From the NCBI RefSeq assembly GCF_011058315.1, contig NZ_CP049298.1:310001-374000 (forward strand): DNA of 64,000 nucleotides. The letters are read 5' to 3'. Shown here piece after piece: positions 55,575-64,000 of this stretch. The notes below the pieces were generated by a model. The model had not been told where the DNA came from. It saw nothing but the letters and a program-made list of their open reading frames with translations, and did no database searches. This DNA is from Chryseobacterium sp. POL2. GTDB lineage: Bacteria > Bacteroidota > Bacteroidia > Flavobacteriales > Weeksellaceae. A program made the position numbers and the translations under genes. Each line of letters opens with the position of its first letter. Within the stretch, counting starts at the first letter, position 1.

Positions 55575-58058
55575 ATGAAAAAACTTTATAGTTTATTATT
55601 TTTTTGTATCAGTCTTTTCACATTTTCACAATCAACAATTTGGGTGAGAATTGCTGGTAAAAATATGCCTTTGTCACATGCTTCAGTCTATTGTAACAAG
55701 CAATTATTGGGCAATACCGATAATCATGGTAAATTAGAATTCAAGACAAAATGCGATCAAGTTACAGTAAAACATCCCGATTATGAAGATGCCGATGTTG
55801 TTGTTGACAAGGTGATGGAAGTGTCTTTAGAAAAAGAAGAATCCAAGGTTAACAAGATAGAAGCTGTCATTGTCAATGATAAAAGCGATCCGAAAGCGAT
55901 AGCAATCTTGGATAAAGTTAATAATCATTTCAAAGACAATTCGCCACGAAGTTTGGATTCTTATGCCTTCAAATCCTACGAGAAAATGTCGTTTGATTTT
56001 GATGAAGATAGTATTAAACTCTATCAAACTTATATGACAAAACGTTTGGATTCTTTAAAATTGGTTCCTGCTAAAAATCTTAAACAATCCAAAGGTGAAA
56101 AAAAAGATTCTTTGATGGAAAATGACATGACCAAAACGATGATGCAAAGCAAACTTTTCCTTTGGGAACGGGCGAACGAATATCTTTATTCCAAAGAATA
56201 TGGCGAAAAAGTCAATGTGTTGGATAATCGTGTTTCTGGACTCAAAGAGCCTATTTATCAGCTTTTGGCTTTGCGTTCTAACCGTAACAAAATTCCTCGT
56301 GAGATTATTCCAGAAAATCGAAATCTTTACCGCTACTATTTAACCGATTCTATAGAGATTGACGGACGCGAGAATTATGTGATTCGGTTTCGTCAGGTTG
56401 GTAAAAAATCGGAACCCAATCGACGAAAATATAATGGTTACCTGTATGTAGATCAACAAACGTTTGCCATAAAAAAAATTGAAAGTAACAGCAACAAAAT
56501 CAATGATGGTAGCATAACATCAATTTGGATTCCTATTGAAAACAAATGGTTTTTACAAAAAGAAAATCTTAAACTTCGTGCAGGAAGTATGAGTTTTAAT
56601 AATACCGAAAATAAATCGGACCAGAAAGATAAATCCGAAAAATCCACAGAAGAAAAAAGAGAAGAATTAAAAAAACGACGTACCAAATTCGGGAATTATG
56701 TCTCTATGAAAGTCGATTATTTTGATTTTAAAACACCAGTGGATTTTAGTGCTAAAGATTTTAAAGGTTATACAATGTCTATCAAAAATACAGATGGCAG
56801 TCTTTTGGATCAATACAGAACAGATAGTCTGTCCTCGCGAGAAAAGATGACCTATGTAAAAATCGATAGCCTTGGACAAAAATATAATCTTGACAAAAAA
56901 GCAAGTTTCATAAGCAATTTGGTACGAGGCAAAATTCGTCTTGGTGTATTGGATGTCGATCCTTTTGGCAGCAATTATAATCGTTACGAAGGCATAAGAC
57001 TAGGATTAAAAGCAAAACTAAACGAGAAGTTTAACCAATATATTTCTCCAGATATTTATATAGCTTATGGCTTCAAAGATTCTAAATTAAAATATGCTGT
57101 TGGCGTTGACATTAGAACGACTTTGGATTATAACTCGTTTTTCCGAGCCGAATATTATGACGATGTAGAATCTTCGGGAAGATTTAGCCAAAATTTATGG
57201 AACTTCAAAATGCAGTTTATGAATTCGGGTGTCGACCTTCAGAATGATAGATTCTATCGTTTCCAAGGAGGAAAACTCAGCTACGAAGTTGATCTTAATA
57301 ATGCTTTAACTATGAAGATTTCTGCAAAACGCCAAAATGAAGAAACCAAATTCGATTATTATTACGAAGGCGAAAAGCGTGTTTTTAAGAACTTTGCGAC
57401 GATGTTAACTTTAAAATATTCGCCCAATTCTAAAAACATCATGACACCGTCTGGGAAATATACGTATGAGCAACAATATCCAGAAGTTTATTTTAATTTC
57501 GAACAAGCTGGGAAAGTTTTGGGTGGCGAATTTTCTTATTCAAGGTTTGATGTGTTGTTTGCACACCAGTTCAAAACCAAACTAGGCGTTACGGGAACAC
57601 GTTTGTATGGCGGTTTTATGACAGGCGATGCTCCTATTTGGCATCATTTCCAGATGGGTGGCTTGAACACTTCCAATAATGATAAATTCTTTTCGCATTT
57701 CAATTTGACGACCTATTTGGGATTTGCAACAATGGAGGCGGGGAAGTATTTTAATGACAAATTCATGGGTTATTATGTGACACACAGAATACCGTGGTAT
57801 TTCAAGAGTTTTGGTAGAAATACTTCTAGTTTTGACGTGGTTTATAAAGGAACGATTGGCGATATGAAAAATATGGATCAACATACGTTCAACTATGATA
57901 AACTGGATCATCTGTATCAGGAAGTCGGACTAGAATACAATAACTTTTTGAGCACGAGACTTAATCTAGGTTTGTTTTATAGAGTTGGATATTATTCAAC
58001 TAATAAATTCAGTGAAAATTTTGCAATTCAGTTAAAATTTAAATTTTTAGGTTTTTAA
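55575..58058 (+). CDS. DUF5686 / carboxypeptidase-regulatory-like outer-membrane protein
   Basis: 827 residues. Signal peptide 1-18 (LFTFSQ). N-terminal carboxypeptidase-regulatory-like domain (about 20-92, PLSHASVYCNKQLLGNTDNH), then DUF5686 with the IPREIIPENRNLYRYYLTDS and SIWIPIENKWFLQKENLKLR segments, and a C-terminal run of alternating strands ending in Phe (KFKFLGF) that looks like an outer-membrane barrel. A Bacteroidota-specific family of unknown role. Monocistronic. Confidence 0.85.
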   Translation: MKKLYSLLFFCISLFTFSQSTIWVRIAGKNMPLSHASVYCNKQLLGNTDNHGKLEFKTKCDQVTVKHPDYEDADVVVDKVMEVSLEKEESKVNKIEAVIVNDKSDPKAIAILDKVNNHFKDNSPRSLDSYAFKSYEKMSFDFDEDSIKLYQTYMTKRLDSLKLVPAKNLKQSKGEKKDSLMENDMTKTMMQSKLFLWERANEYLYSKEYGEKVNVLDNRVSGLKEPIYQLLALRSNRNKIPREIIPENRNLYRYYLTDSIEIDGRENYVIRFRQVGKKSEPNRRKYNGYLYVDQQTFAIKKIESNSNKINDGSITSIWIPIENKWFLQKENLKLRAGSMSFNNTENKSDQKDKSEKSTEEKREELKKRRTKFGNYVSMKVDYFDFKTPVDFSAKDFKGYTMSIKNTDGSLLDQYRTDSLSSREKMTYVKIDSLGQKYNLDKKASFISNLVRGKIRLGVLDVDPFGSNYNRYEGIRLGLKAKLNEKFNQYISPDIYIAYGFKDSKLKYAVGVDIRTTLDYNSFFRAEYYDDVESSGRFSQNLWNFKMQFMNSGVDLQNDRFYRFQGGKLSYEVDLNNALTMKISAKRQNEETKFDYYYEGEKRVFKNFATMLTLKYSPNSKNIMTPSGKYTYEQQYPEVYFNFEQAGKVLGGEFSYSRFDVLFAHQFKTKLGVTGTRLYGGFMTGDAPIWHHFQMGGLNTSNNDKFFSHFNLTTYLGFATMEAGKYFNDKFMGYYVTHRIPWYFKSFGRNTSSFDVVYKGTIGDMKNMDQHTFNYDKLDHLYQEVGLEYNNFLSTRLNLGLFYRVGYYSTNKFSENFAIQLKFKFLGF

Positions 58059-58172
58059 TTGAAAAGACTTTTTAATATTGATTTTTATAATTTAAATTAA
58101 AACTTTGCCTGACTGAAAAATCGATAAAAAAACTTCATTAAAATTAATAGGTATATAAAATAAAAAAATCCT

Positions 58173-58180
58173 TATTTTTG
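58173..58180 (+). promoter_or_regulatory. -7 box TATTTTTG of lpdA
   Basis: TATTTTTG, 19 bases before ATG 58200. Confidence 0.6.
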
Positions 58181-58199
58181 GTAAAAATTTTTTAAAGTA

Positions 58200-59588
58200 A
58201 TGAAATACGATATTATTGTCATCGGTAGTGGACCAGGAGGATATGTTACAGCAATCAGAGCTGCGCAATTGGGCTTCAAAGTAGCCATTGTAGAGAAGGA
58301 GAATCTTGGAGGAATCTGCCTTAACTGGGGATGTATTCCAACAAAAGCATTATTAAAATCTGCTCAAGTTTTCAAATATATCAATCATTCTGAAGACTTC
58401 GGTCTTAACAAAGTTGAAGCTTCTTTCGAATTTCCAAACGTTATTAAAAGAAGTCGTGGCGTTGCCGAAAATATGAGCAAAGGAATACAATTCCTAATGC
58501 GTAAGAATAAAATCGATGTGATTATGGGCGCTGCAAAAGTGAAGAAAGATCGCAAAATCGATGTTACAGATAAAGAGGGAAAAGTTACAGAATATAGTGC
58601 AGATCATATTATTTTAGCCACTGGTGCAAGATCTAGAGAACTTCCTAATCTTCCACAAGATGGTAAAAAAGTAATAGGTTACAGACAAGCCTTATCTCTT
58701 CCTGAGCAACCAAAATCTATGATTGTTGTTGGTTCTGGAGCTATCGGTGTAGAGTTCGCTTACTTCTATGCAACAATGGGTACGAAAGTTACCGTTGTAG
58801 AATTTATGCCAAACATTGTCCCTGTTGAAGATGAAGAAGTTTCTAAACATTTAGAAAAATCTTTGAAAAAAGCAGGCATCGAAGTAATGACCAATGCATC
58901 AGTAGAATCTGTAGATACAAGTGGAGCAGGCGTTAAAGCAAATGTTAAAACGGCTAACGGAAATATTACTTTAGAAGCTGATATTCTTCTTTCTGCTGTT
59001 GGTATTGCTGCTAATATCGAAAATATCGGACTAGAAGAAGTTGGTATCCAAACAGACAAAGGCCGCGTTTTGGTTAACGAATGGTACCAAACTTCGGTTC
59101 CAGGATATTATGCAATTGGAGATATTATCCCGACGCAGGCTTTAGCACACGTTGCTTCTGCGGAAGGTATTACTTGCGTTGAAAAAATCAAAGGTCTTCA
59201 TGTTGAGAAAATCAACTATGGTAATATCCCAGGATGTACCTACTGTTTACCAGAAATCGCTTCTGTAGGTCTTACAGAAAAGCAAGCTAAAGAAAAAGGT
59301 TACGAACTTAAAGTTGGAAAATTCCCATTCTCTGCAAGTGGAAAAGCTACTGCTAACGGCGATACCGACGGCTTTGTAAAAGTAATTTTTGATGCTAAAT
59401 ATGGCGAATGGTTAGGATGTCACATGGTGGGTGTTGGCGTTACAGAGATGATTGCGGAAGCAGTTGTTGCACGTAATCTGGAGACAACAGGACATGAGAT
59501 TCTTAAATCAATCCACCCGCATCCAACATTATCAGAAGCGGTAATGGAAGCGGTAGCAGCAGCTTATGGAGAAGTTATTCATATTTAA
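58200..59588 (+). CDS. lpdA: Dihydrolipoyl dehydrogenase (E3)
   Basis: 462 residues. FAD motif GSGPGGYVTAIRAAQLG, redox disulfide Cys40-Cys45 (GGICLNWGCIPT), NAD motif VVGSGAIGVEFAYFY and C-terminal His-Glu pair in HPHPTLSEAVMEA. It reoxidises lipoamide in pyruvate, 2-oxoglutarate or glycine-cleavage complexes. Next gene follows by 1 bp. Confidence 0.96.
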   Translation: MKYDIIVIGSGPGGYVTAIRAAQLGFKVAIVEKENLGGICLNWGCIPTKALLKSAQVFKYINHSEDFGLNKVEASFEFPNVIKRSRGVAENMSKGIQFLMRKNKIDVIMGAAKVKKDRKIDVTDKEGKVTEYSADHIILATGARSRELPNLPQDGKKVIGYRQALSLPEQPKSMIVVGSGAIGVEFAYFYATMGTKVTVVEFMPNIVPVEDEEVSKHLEKSLKKAGIEVMTNASVESVDTSGAGVKANVKTANGNITLEADILLSAVGIAANIENIGLEEVGIQTDKGRVLVNEWYQTSVPGYYAIGDIIPTQALAHVASAEGITCVEKIKGLHVEKINYGNIPGCTYCLPEIASVGLTEKQAKEKGYELKVGKFPFSASGKATANGDTDGFVKVIFDAKYGEWLGCHMVGVGVTEMIAEAVVARNLETTGHEILKSIHPHPTLSEAVMEAVAAAYGEVIHI

Positions 59589-59589
59589 C

Positions 59590-60180
59590 ATGAGGATTTT
59601 ACTTTTAGGATTTTTGTTATTTTTAGGTAATTTAACTTTTGCCCAAAAGAAATTTGAGTATAAAGAACATCATTTACCAGTAAAATACGTTCTTAAAAAA
59701 TCAAGCGACACAGTACATACGAGAATACTGGCGCAGTGGGCTTTTAAGAAAAATTATTTTTATCCAACAACTATTATTAACAAATTAAGTTTTGTTGATA
59801 GTATAGGAAAGAAAACAAATATAAAAGATGCTGAAATTGATTTTATCGAAATTACAGATTTTGATGGTAGCAAAAAGAAATTTGTAAATTCTGAACGTTT
59901 TCCAGTATTAAAATCAAAAAAAGATTTGCTTTTAGTATTATTTGAAGGGGTTAAAACCGGCTATTATGTTGACTTTTTTATAGCGAATATTTATGGCAAC
60001 GTTAACGCAGTAGAATATATTATAAATGGAAATAATGCTATCAGTTCTAATTTATTTTCTGGAAGAGATAAAAAACTAAAAGAATTATTTGCAAAACATC
60101 CTGATCTAATTGCTAAAATTGATGAGCTCAAAACCCGCGAAGATATGATCCATCTTCTCGAAGAATATGATAAAAAATAA
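59590..60180 (+). CDS. Hypothetical secreted protein downstream of lpdA
   Basis: 196 residues from ATG 59590, 1 bp after the lpdA stop. Signal peptide 1-18 (GNLTFAQ). No recognised domain; the mature part is lysine-rich with alternating beta-type stretches (VDSIGKKTNIKDAEIDFIEI) and a charged helical C-terminus (RDKKLKELFAKHPDLIAKID). Co-transcribed with lpdA by position; a functional link is unlikely. Confidence 0.7.
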   Translation: MRILLLGFLLFLGNLTFAQKKFEYKEHHLPVKYVLKKSSDTVHTRILAQWAFKKNYFYPTTIINKLSFVDSIGKKTNIKDAEIDFIEITDFDGSKKKFVNSERFPVLKSKKDLLLVLFEGVKTGYYVDFFIANIYGNVNAVEYIINGNNAISSNLFSGRDKKLKELFAKHPDLIAKIDELKTREDMIHLLEEYDKK

Positions 60181-60202
60181 ATCAACTTTTGATTTACAAA
60201 TA

Positions 60203-60240
60203 AACAATGCTGTGTCTTGTATAAGATGCAGCATTGTTTT
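60203..60240 (+). terminator. Terminator of the lpdA unit
   Basis: AACAATGCTG / CAGCATTGTT extended by TGTCTT/AAGATG, followed by TTTTATTTT. It lies 12 bp before the patatin start. Confidence 0.85.
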
Positions 60241-60251
60241 ATTTTAGACTA

Positions 60252-61058
60252 ATGAAAAAGATGCAGAATAAAATAGGATTGGTGCTTTCAGGAGGAGGTA
60301 CGCGAGGTTTGGCACATGCTGGCGTTATTAAATTTTTGAACGAAATAGGCATCCAACCAGACGTTTTATCATGTTGCAGCGCAGGTTCTATTGTTGGAGC
60401 GTTTTATGCTGTGGGGAAAACACCAGAGGAAATTCTAGACTTTTTTAAATCTATTTATTTTTTTAACTGGAAACATTTTACCTTTAACAAGCCAGGTTTT
60501 GTGTCATCACAATTATTCACACATTATTTGGATCCTATTTTTGGAAATTCTAAGATTGGAGATTTAAAAACAGATATTCGTATCATTGCGACAGACCTTA
60601 TCAGTGGCGAACAAGATATTTTTGATAAAAAGGCCAAAGTTGTTGATGCCATTATCGCATCGTCTTCCATTCCGGGGATTGCGACGCCTTATATCATTGG
60701 TGATGCGATGTACAGCGATGGAGGTGTGCTTAATAATTTTCCTGCCGACATTATTTTAAACGAATGTAAAAAATTAATTGGCGTCTATGTTACGCCAATA
60801 CAAGATGTGAAAATGAGTGATCTTAATAGCATCCGAGCCATTACAACACGCGCTTATGATTTACTTTCACACAGAACCGAAATTCATAAATTCGCTTATT
60901 GCGATTGGTTTATAACGTCTAAGAAATTAGCACAATACGGTACATTCGAGCGAAAACCACAGCGTCTTGAAGAGATTTTTGAAATTGGTTATGAGAGTGC
61001 CAAAAAAACTTTTTATGAACAAGAAGAGGACTTTACTTCACTGTTTTTAAAAACTTAG
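60252..61058 (+). CDS. Patatin-like phospholipase family protein
   Basis: 268 residues from ATG 60252. GLVLSGGGTRGLAHAGVIKF holds the oxyanion loop (GGGTRG 14-19). The nucleophile is Ser43 in CCSAGSIVGAFYA, where the usual first Gly of GxSxG is Cys41. Catalytic Asp lies in MYSDGGVLNNFP. Resembles RssA/NTE-type cytosolic patatins that hydrolyse phospholipids or other acyl lipids. Its 3' end overlaps the convergent hydrolase gene by 26 bp. Confidence 0.9.
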   Translation: MKKMQNKIGLVLSGGGTRGLAHAGVIKFLNEIGIQPDVLSCCSAGSIVGAFYAVGKTPEEILDFFKSIYFFNWKHFTFNKPGFVSSQLFTHYLDPIFGNSKIGDLKTDIRIIATDLISGEQDIFDKKAKVVDAIIASSSIPGIATPYIIGDAMYSDGGVLNNFPADIILNECKKLIGVYVTPIQDVKMSDLNSIRAITTRAYDLLSHRTEIHKFAYCDWFITSKKLAQYGTFERKPQRLEEIFEIGYESAKKTFYEQEEDFTSLFLKT

Positions 61059-61821
61059 TAAGCGCAGTCCAATATTCCTCCGAGCCTATAAAATTACTGC
61101 TTAACGTAATTTCACCATGATAACCTTGCCAATTGTTGGGGAGGAAATACTCTTTTTGTTGCGAATTTGTATTATTAAATATGTCGATCCAAGTCGATTT
61201 TTCGCCTTTTGCAGAACTTAAAAATATCGGAATAGTGACCTCTTTCGCATAGTTTTCAATTTTCTTTTGATCAATTTTTAAATATTCTCCAGGCGAAAAG
61301 ACAACCAAAGCTTTGTAATCTTCAGGATGCTGACTTACATTATAAAAACCTAAAGAAGCAGAATAAGAACTTCCGAAGTAGATGATTTTTTTTGCTTTCA
61401 AAACCTTTCTTGCATAGTCATAACTGGCTTCTATATCTGGAATACTATTTTCAAATTCTGTGGGTAGATTTTTAGTTTTGGCTTCTTCAAAAGTTTCGTT
61501 GGGAACGTTTCCAAATTTTTCACCAGAACGCAAATCTACCGCCAAGACATTAAAACCTAAAGCCACCAATCTTGGCGCAATATCTCGATAAACACCGCGA
61601 CTGTAGCCAGCCTGATGAAAGGCTAAAATAAGTGGCGCCGACTTAGAATTTGCAGAATAATAATCCGCATAAACTCTTATTTTATTATCTTTTGATGGGA
61701 AGCTTATACTTTTATAATTGAATTTATCTTGCGAAACATCGGCAAGGTTTTTGGGTTGACTTTCACAAGAAATTACAAAAGACCCCAGAACAATTGATGT
61801 AGTTATAAGTCGTTTTTTCAT
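61033..61821 (-). CDS. Alpha/beta-hydrolase lipoprotein (dienelactone-hydrolase-like)
   Basis: 262 residues. Lipobox VLGSFVISCES with Cys19. LILAFHQAGYSRGVYRDIAP is the oxyanion region, IIYFGSSYSASLGF the nucleophile elbow (GSSYS instead of GxSxG), and NNWQGYHGEITL near the C-terminus supplies the His. Esterase or amidase of unknown substrate at the cell envelope. 15 bp after the M28 gene, same operon. Confidence 0.82.
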   Translation of the reverse strand: MKKRLITTSIVLGSFVISCESQPKNLADVSQDKFNYKSISFPSKDNKIRVYADYYSANSKSAPLILAFHQAGYSRGVYRDIAPRLVALGFNVLAVDLRSGEKFGNVPNETFEEAKTKNLPTEFENSIPDIEASYDYARKVLKAKKIIYFGSSYSASLGFYNVSQHPEDYKALVVFSPGEYLKIDQKKIENYAKEVTIPIFLSSAKGEKSTWIDIFNNTNSQQKEYFLPNNWQGYHGEITLSSNFIGSEEYWTALTKFLKTVK

Positions 61822-61836
61822 TTTAATTCCAATTAA

Positions 61837-63198
61837 TTATTTCCAATATTGATCAACCATATAGACAAGCTGCGTCATAACAGTTGCCCCGAGTAGCAGT
61901 TCCCGACGATTCACTTTTTCAAAAGTATCTTCTTCGGTATGGTGTATATCAAAATAGCGTTGCGAATCTGGAACCAGTCCTGCGAGATCAGTTCCTGTTG
62001 ATTTCATCGGCGTGATGTCTGTTCCGGCATAAGTTTCTGTAAAATCATAAACGCCATAAGGTAAAAAAAGTGTTTTCCAAGATTTTATAATCTCTTTTTT
62101 ATCGTCAGACATATCGAGACCAAATCCTCTTGGACTAAATCCGCCAGTATCGCTTTCGATGGCAAAAATATTTTTTTCGCCTTTTTCAGCGATACTTTTC
62201 GCATAAGCAGTTCCGCCTTTTACGCCGTTTTCTTCATTGGCAAAACACACCACACGAATTGTATTTCTATTGGGGATATTCAGATTTTTAAAAGTTTTTA
62301 AAACTTCGATGGATTGTACAATTCCAGCGCCGTCGTCGTGCGCGCCTTCACCGACATCCCAAGAATCAAGATGACCACCGACAACGATCACGTTTTTGCT
62401 TTCTTTTCCAGTAATTTCGCCAATGACATTGTAAGACCTTACAACACCTTTCATGCTACAATTGGAGTTTATTTTTGCTGATATTTGTTGTGTTTTTGCT
62501 AGCTCCGAAAGTTCCATTGCAGATTTTGGACCGATGGCAATTGCAGGGATTTTTTCTATACCATCTTCATATTTCATAGCTCCCGTATGCGGAACATCAT
62601 CATAAGCAGAACTTAGCGATCGTATGATTACCGCTTTTCCTCCTTTTTTGGCTACTTCCGTAGCGGCGACACGTCTTACTTTGCCTGCTTGGCTGTAGGC
62701 GTGCATGGTTTTGATGTGTTCTTGTGGAAATTCGTTATTGAATAAAACAATTTTGCCTTTAACTTTTTCAGTTGGGGTTTTTGCAAATTCTTCTAAAGAA
62801 TTGACAACCAAAATTTCGCCAATTAGGTCTTTTCCTTTGGTTCCTTCTGAGTTTCCTAGCGAAAGCATTTTGATATTTTTCCAAGTGCCATCGGCAGATT
62901 TTATATGTAGCGATTCGTCACCGCGATACCAATTCGGGACCATCACTCTTTCTAACCAAACTTTGTCTGCGCCCGCTTCTTTCAGTTTTTGTTCTGCCCA
63001 TTTTACGGCCTTTTCATTCGCTAAAGAACCACTAAGACGATGACCAATATTTTTTGTTAAATCATAAAGCCAGTCATAAGCTTGACCTTCTGTCATGATC
63101 TTATCCGAGATATTTTTAAACTTAATGGAATCTTGTTTGCTTTGCGCGAATCCAAAAATAGAGGAAGATACAGCTAATGTAAGAACTAATTTTTTCAT
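61837..63198 (-). CDS. M28-family metallopeptidase (carboxypeptidase Q-like)
   Basis: 453 residues, signal peptide 1-18 (SIFGFAQ). A PA domain insert (about 110-230, GKIVLFNNEFPQEH) precedes the zinc core: VVGGHLDSWDVGEGAHDDGAG, CFANEENGVKGG, IESDTGGFSPRG and DIHHTEEDTFEK. Resembles glutamate carboxypeptidase / CPQ. No T9SS domain, unlike the M28 enzyme at 13032. It lies in one operon with the ion channel (15 bp upstream) and the hydrolase (15 bp downstream). Confidence 0.92.
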   Translation of the reverse strand: MKKLVLTLAVSSSIFGFAQSKQDSIKFKNISDKIMTEGQAYDWLYDLTKNIGHRLSGSLANEKAVKWAEQKLKEAGADKVWLERVMVPNWYRGDESLHIKSADGTWKNIKMLSLGNSEGTKGKDLIGEILVVNSLEEFAKTPTEKVKGKIVLFNNEFPQEHIKTMHAYSQAGKVRRVAATEVAKKGGKAVIIRSLSSAYDDVPHTGAMKYEDGIEKIPAIAIGPKSAMELSELAKTQQISAKINSNCSMKGVVRSYNVIGEITGKESKNVIVVGGHLDSWDVGEGAHDDGAGIVQSIEVLKTFKNLNIPNRNTIRVVCFANEENGVKGGTAYAKSIAEKGEKNIFAIESDTGGFSPRGFGLDMSDDKKEIIKSWKTLFLPYGVYDFTETYAGTDITPMKSTGTDLAGLVPDSQRYFDIHHTEEDTFEKVNRRELLLGATVMTQLVYMVDQYWK

Positions 63199-63213
63199 TA
63201 ATTTGGAATTTAA

Positions 63214-64000
63214 TTAAGCGAATTTTTCACCACATTGTTTACAATATCGCGCATCGTTGTCGTTATCTTCGTTACCGCAACGTCCACATACCAAATGATA
63301 ACGTTTCCCTTTTCGGAATTCTGAGGTTACAATACCTGTAGGAACGGCAATGATGCTATAACCGCACAACATAACGATAATGGACAAGAATTTACCAATT
63401 GGCGTGGCTGGAGAAATGTCACCATACCCTACGGTTGTTATGGTTACAACCGCCCAATATACACTTTGTGGAATGCTAGTAAATCCATTTTTTCCACCTT
63501 CTATTAAGTACATTAATGCGCCAATTATCACAATGAAAATGACCATGAACAATAGAAAAATATAAATTTTTCTAGAACTGTGACTTAGCGCTCTCAAAAT
63601 ATATTGGCCATCATGCATATAATCGGCAAGGTTGAAAATTCTGAAAATTCTCAGCATTCTCAACATTCTTAAAATACCGATATAATGAATAATAGGAAAA
63701 AATAAACTTAGATAAAAAGGGATAATCGATAAGAAATCTATAATCCCAATTGGACTAAAAATGTATTCTCTTTTGTCTTTGATACAAGCGATTCGCAGGA
63801 TATATTCCACCGTGAAAATCATTGTAATGATAAACTCTAGTGTGTAGAAAGTATTATGATATTTTAAGTTGATTAATGGTATGGTTTCGACCATCAAAAG
63901 GCCAACACTTATCAAGATTAAAATAAGAAGGCTAATATCAAAAATTTTTCCTTGACGCGTGTTGTCGAGATAGATAACGTTATAAACTTTTCTGAGCCAG
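63214..64000 (-). CDS. Voltage-gated-type potassium channel, N-terminus beyond window
   Basis: At least 262 residues; the open frame continues to the window edge with WLRKVYNVIYLDNTRQGKIF upstream of the first helices, so the true start is outside. Six membrane segments are suggested, an S4-like helix with regular Arg residues (GILRMLRMLRIFRIFNLADY), and the selectivity filter TITTVGYGD before S6. A C-terminal zinc ribbon (CGRCGNEDNDNDARYCKQCG) is unusual for a Kv-like channel. Confidence 0.9.
   Translation of the reverse strand, partial: WLRKVYNVIYLDNTRQGKIFDISLLILILISVGLLMVETIPLINLKYHNTFYTLEFIITMIFTVEYILRIACIKDKREYIFSPIGIIDFLSIIPFYLSLFFPIIHYIGILRMLRMLRIFRIFNLADYMHDGQYILRALSHSSRKIYIFLLFMVIFIVIIGALMYLIEGGKNGFTSIPQSVYWAVVTITTVGYGDISPATPIGKFLSIIVMLCGYSIIAVPTGIVTSEFRKGKRYHLVCGRCGNEDNDNDARYCKQCGEKFA

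Overview
This 64 kb window looks like chromosome from a flavobacterium of the Chryseobacterium/Epilithonimonas type (Bacteroidota, Weeksellaceae). The evidence is low GC content, promoters with the Bacteroidota -7 box TAnnTTTG instead of sigma70 boxes, almost no purine-rich ribosome-binding sites, a type IX secretion (T9SS) sorting domain, a GLPGLI-family protein, a DUF5686 outer-membrane protein, and many lipoproteins. Genus is an inference. I saw no rRNA, tRNA, CRISPR array, transposase, phage gene or plasmid origin. No stretch over about 300 bases lacks a gene; the longest gap (31919-32190) holds a terminator and a structured repeat.

Layout. 1-6 kb: 5' end of a DEAD-box helicase, amino-acid permease, ecotin protease inhibitor, hotdog thioesterase, topoisomerase III and a small membrane protein. 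5.7-8.8 kb: lower-ligand/late cobalamin genes cobT-cobS-cobC behind a PLP-homeostasis gene. 8.8-14.7 kb: GNAT-nitrilase fusion, MATE exporter, an NtrC-type regulator lacking a Fis domain, a T9SS-exported M28 peptidase and a small helical protein. 14.8-21 kb: 3-methyladenine glycosylase, two lipoproteins, a TPR histidine kinase with its LuxR-type regulator, nucleoside phosphorylase and SUI1/YciH. 21-26 kb: gpmI, soluble acyl-ACP desaturase, HAD protein, map and a methyltransferase. 26-32 kb: a complete RND tripartite efflux operon. 32-37.3 kb: AraC regulator, TolC, HlyD/EmrA and EmrB-like MFS, a second tripartite pump. 37.4-49.5 kb: Mpo1-like protein, metG, pirin, purD, guaA, TerC, GLPGLI protein, gcvT, MmcQ/YjbR protein and ribF. 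49.5-55.5 kb: atpD-atpC, thrS-infC-rpmI-rplT and FKBP. 55.5-64 kb: DUF5686 protein, lpdA, patatin, and an ion channel / M28 peptidase / hydrolase operon cut by the window edge.

How the genes work together. Most of the window is housekeeping. The clear functional units are the cobalamin cluster, two adjacent three-component exporters, the translation block thrS-infC-rpmI-rplT, and the ATP synthase catalytic beta plus epsilon pair.

The least explained signals are non-coding. (i) Two copies of an intergenic element have conserved ends and a sequence-variable but still complementary central stem. (ii) Three intergenic arrays of 7-bp units obey one shared rule (TCTNRAN). (iii) Three genes have a -7 box exactly 4 nt before ATG, implying leaderless mRNAs. 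(iv) infC reads convincingly upstream of its first ATG to an ATA codon, suggesting a non-canonical start comparable to the AUU start of E. coli infC.
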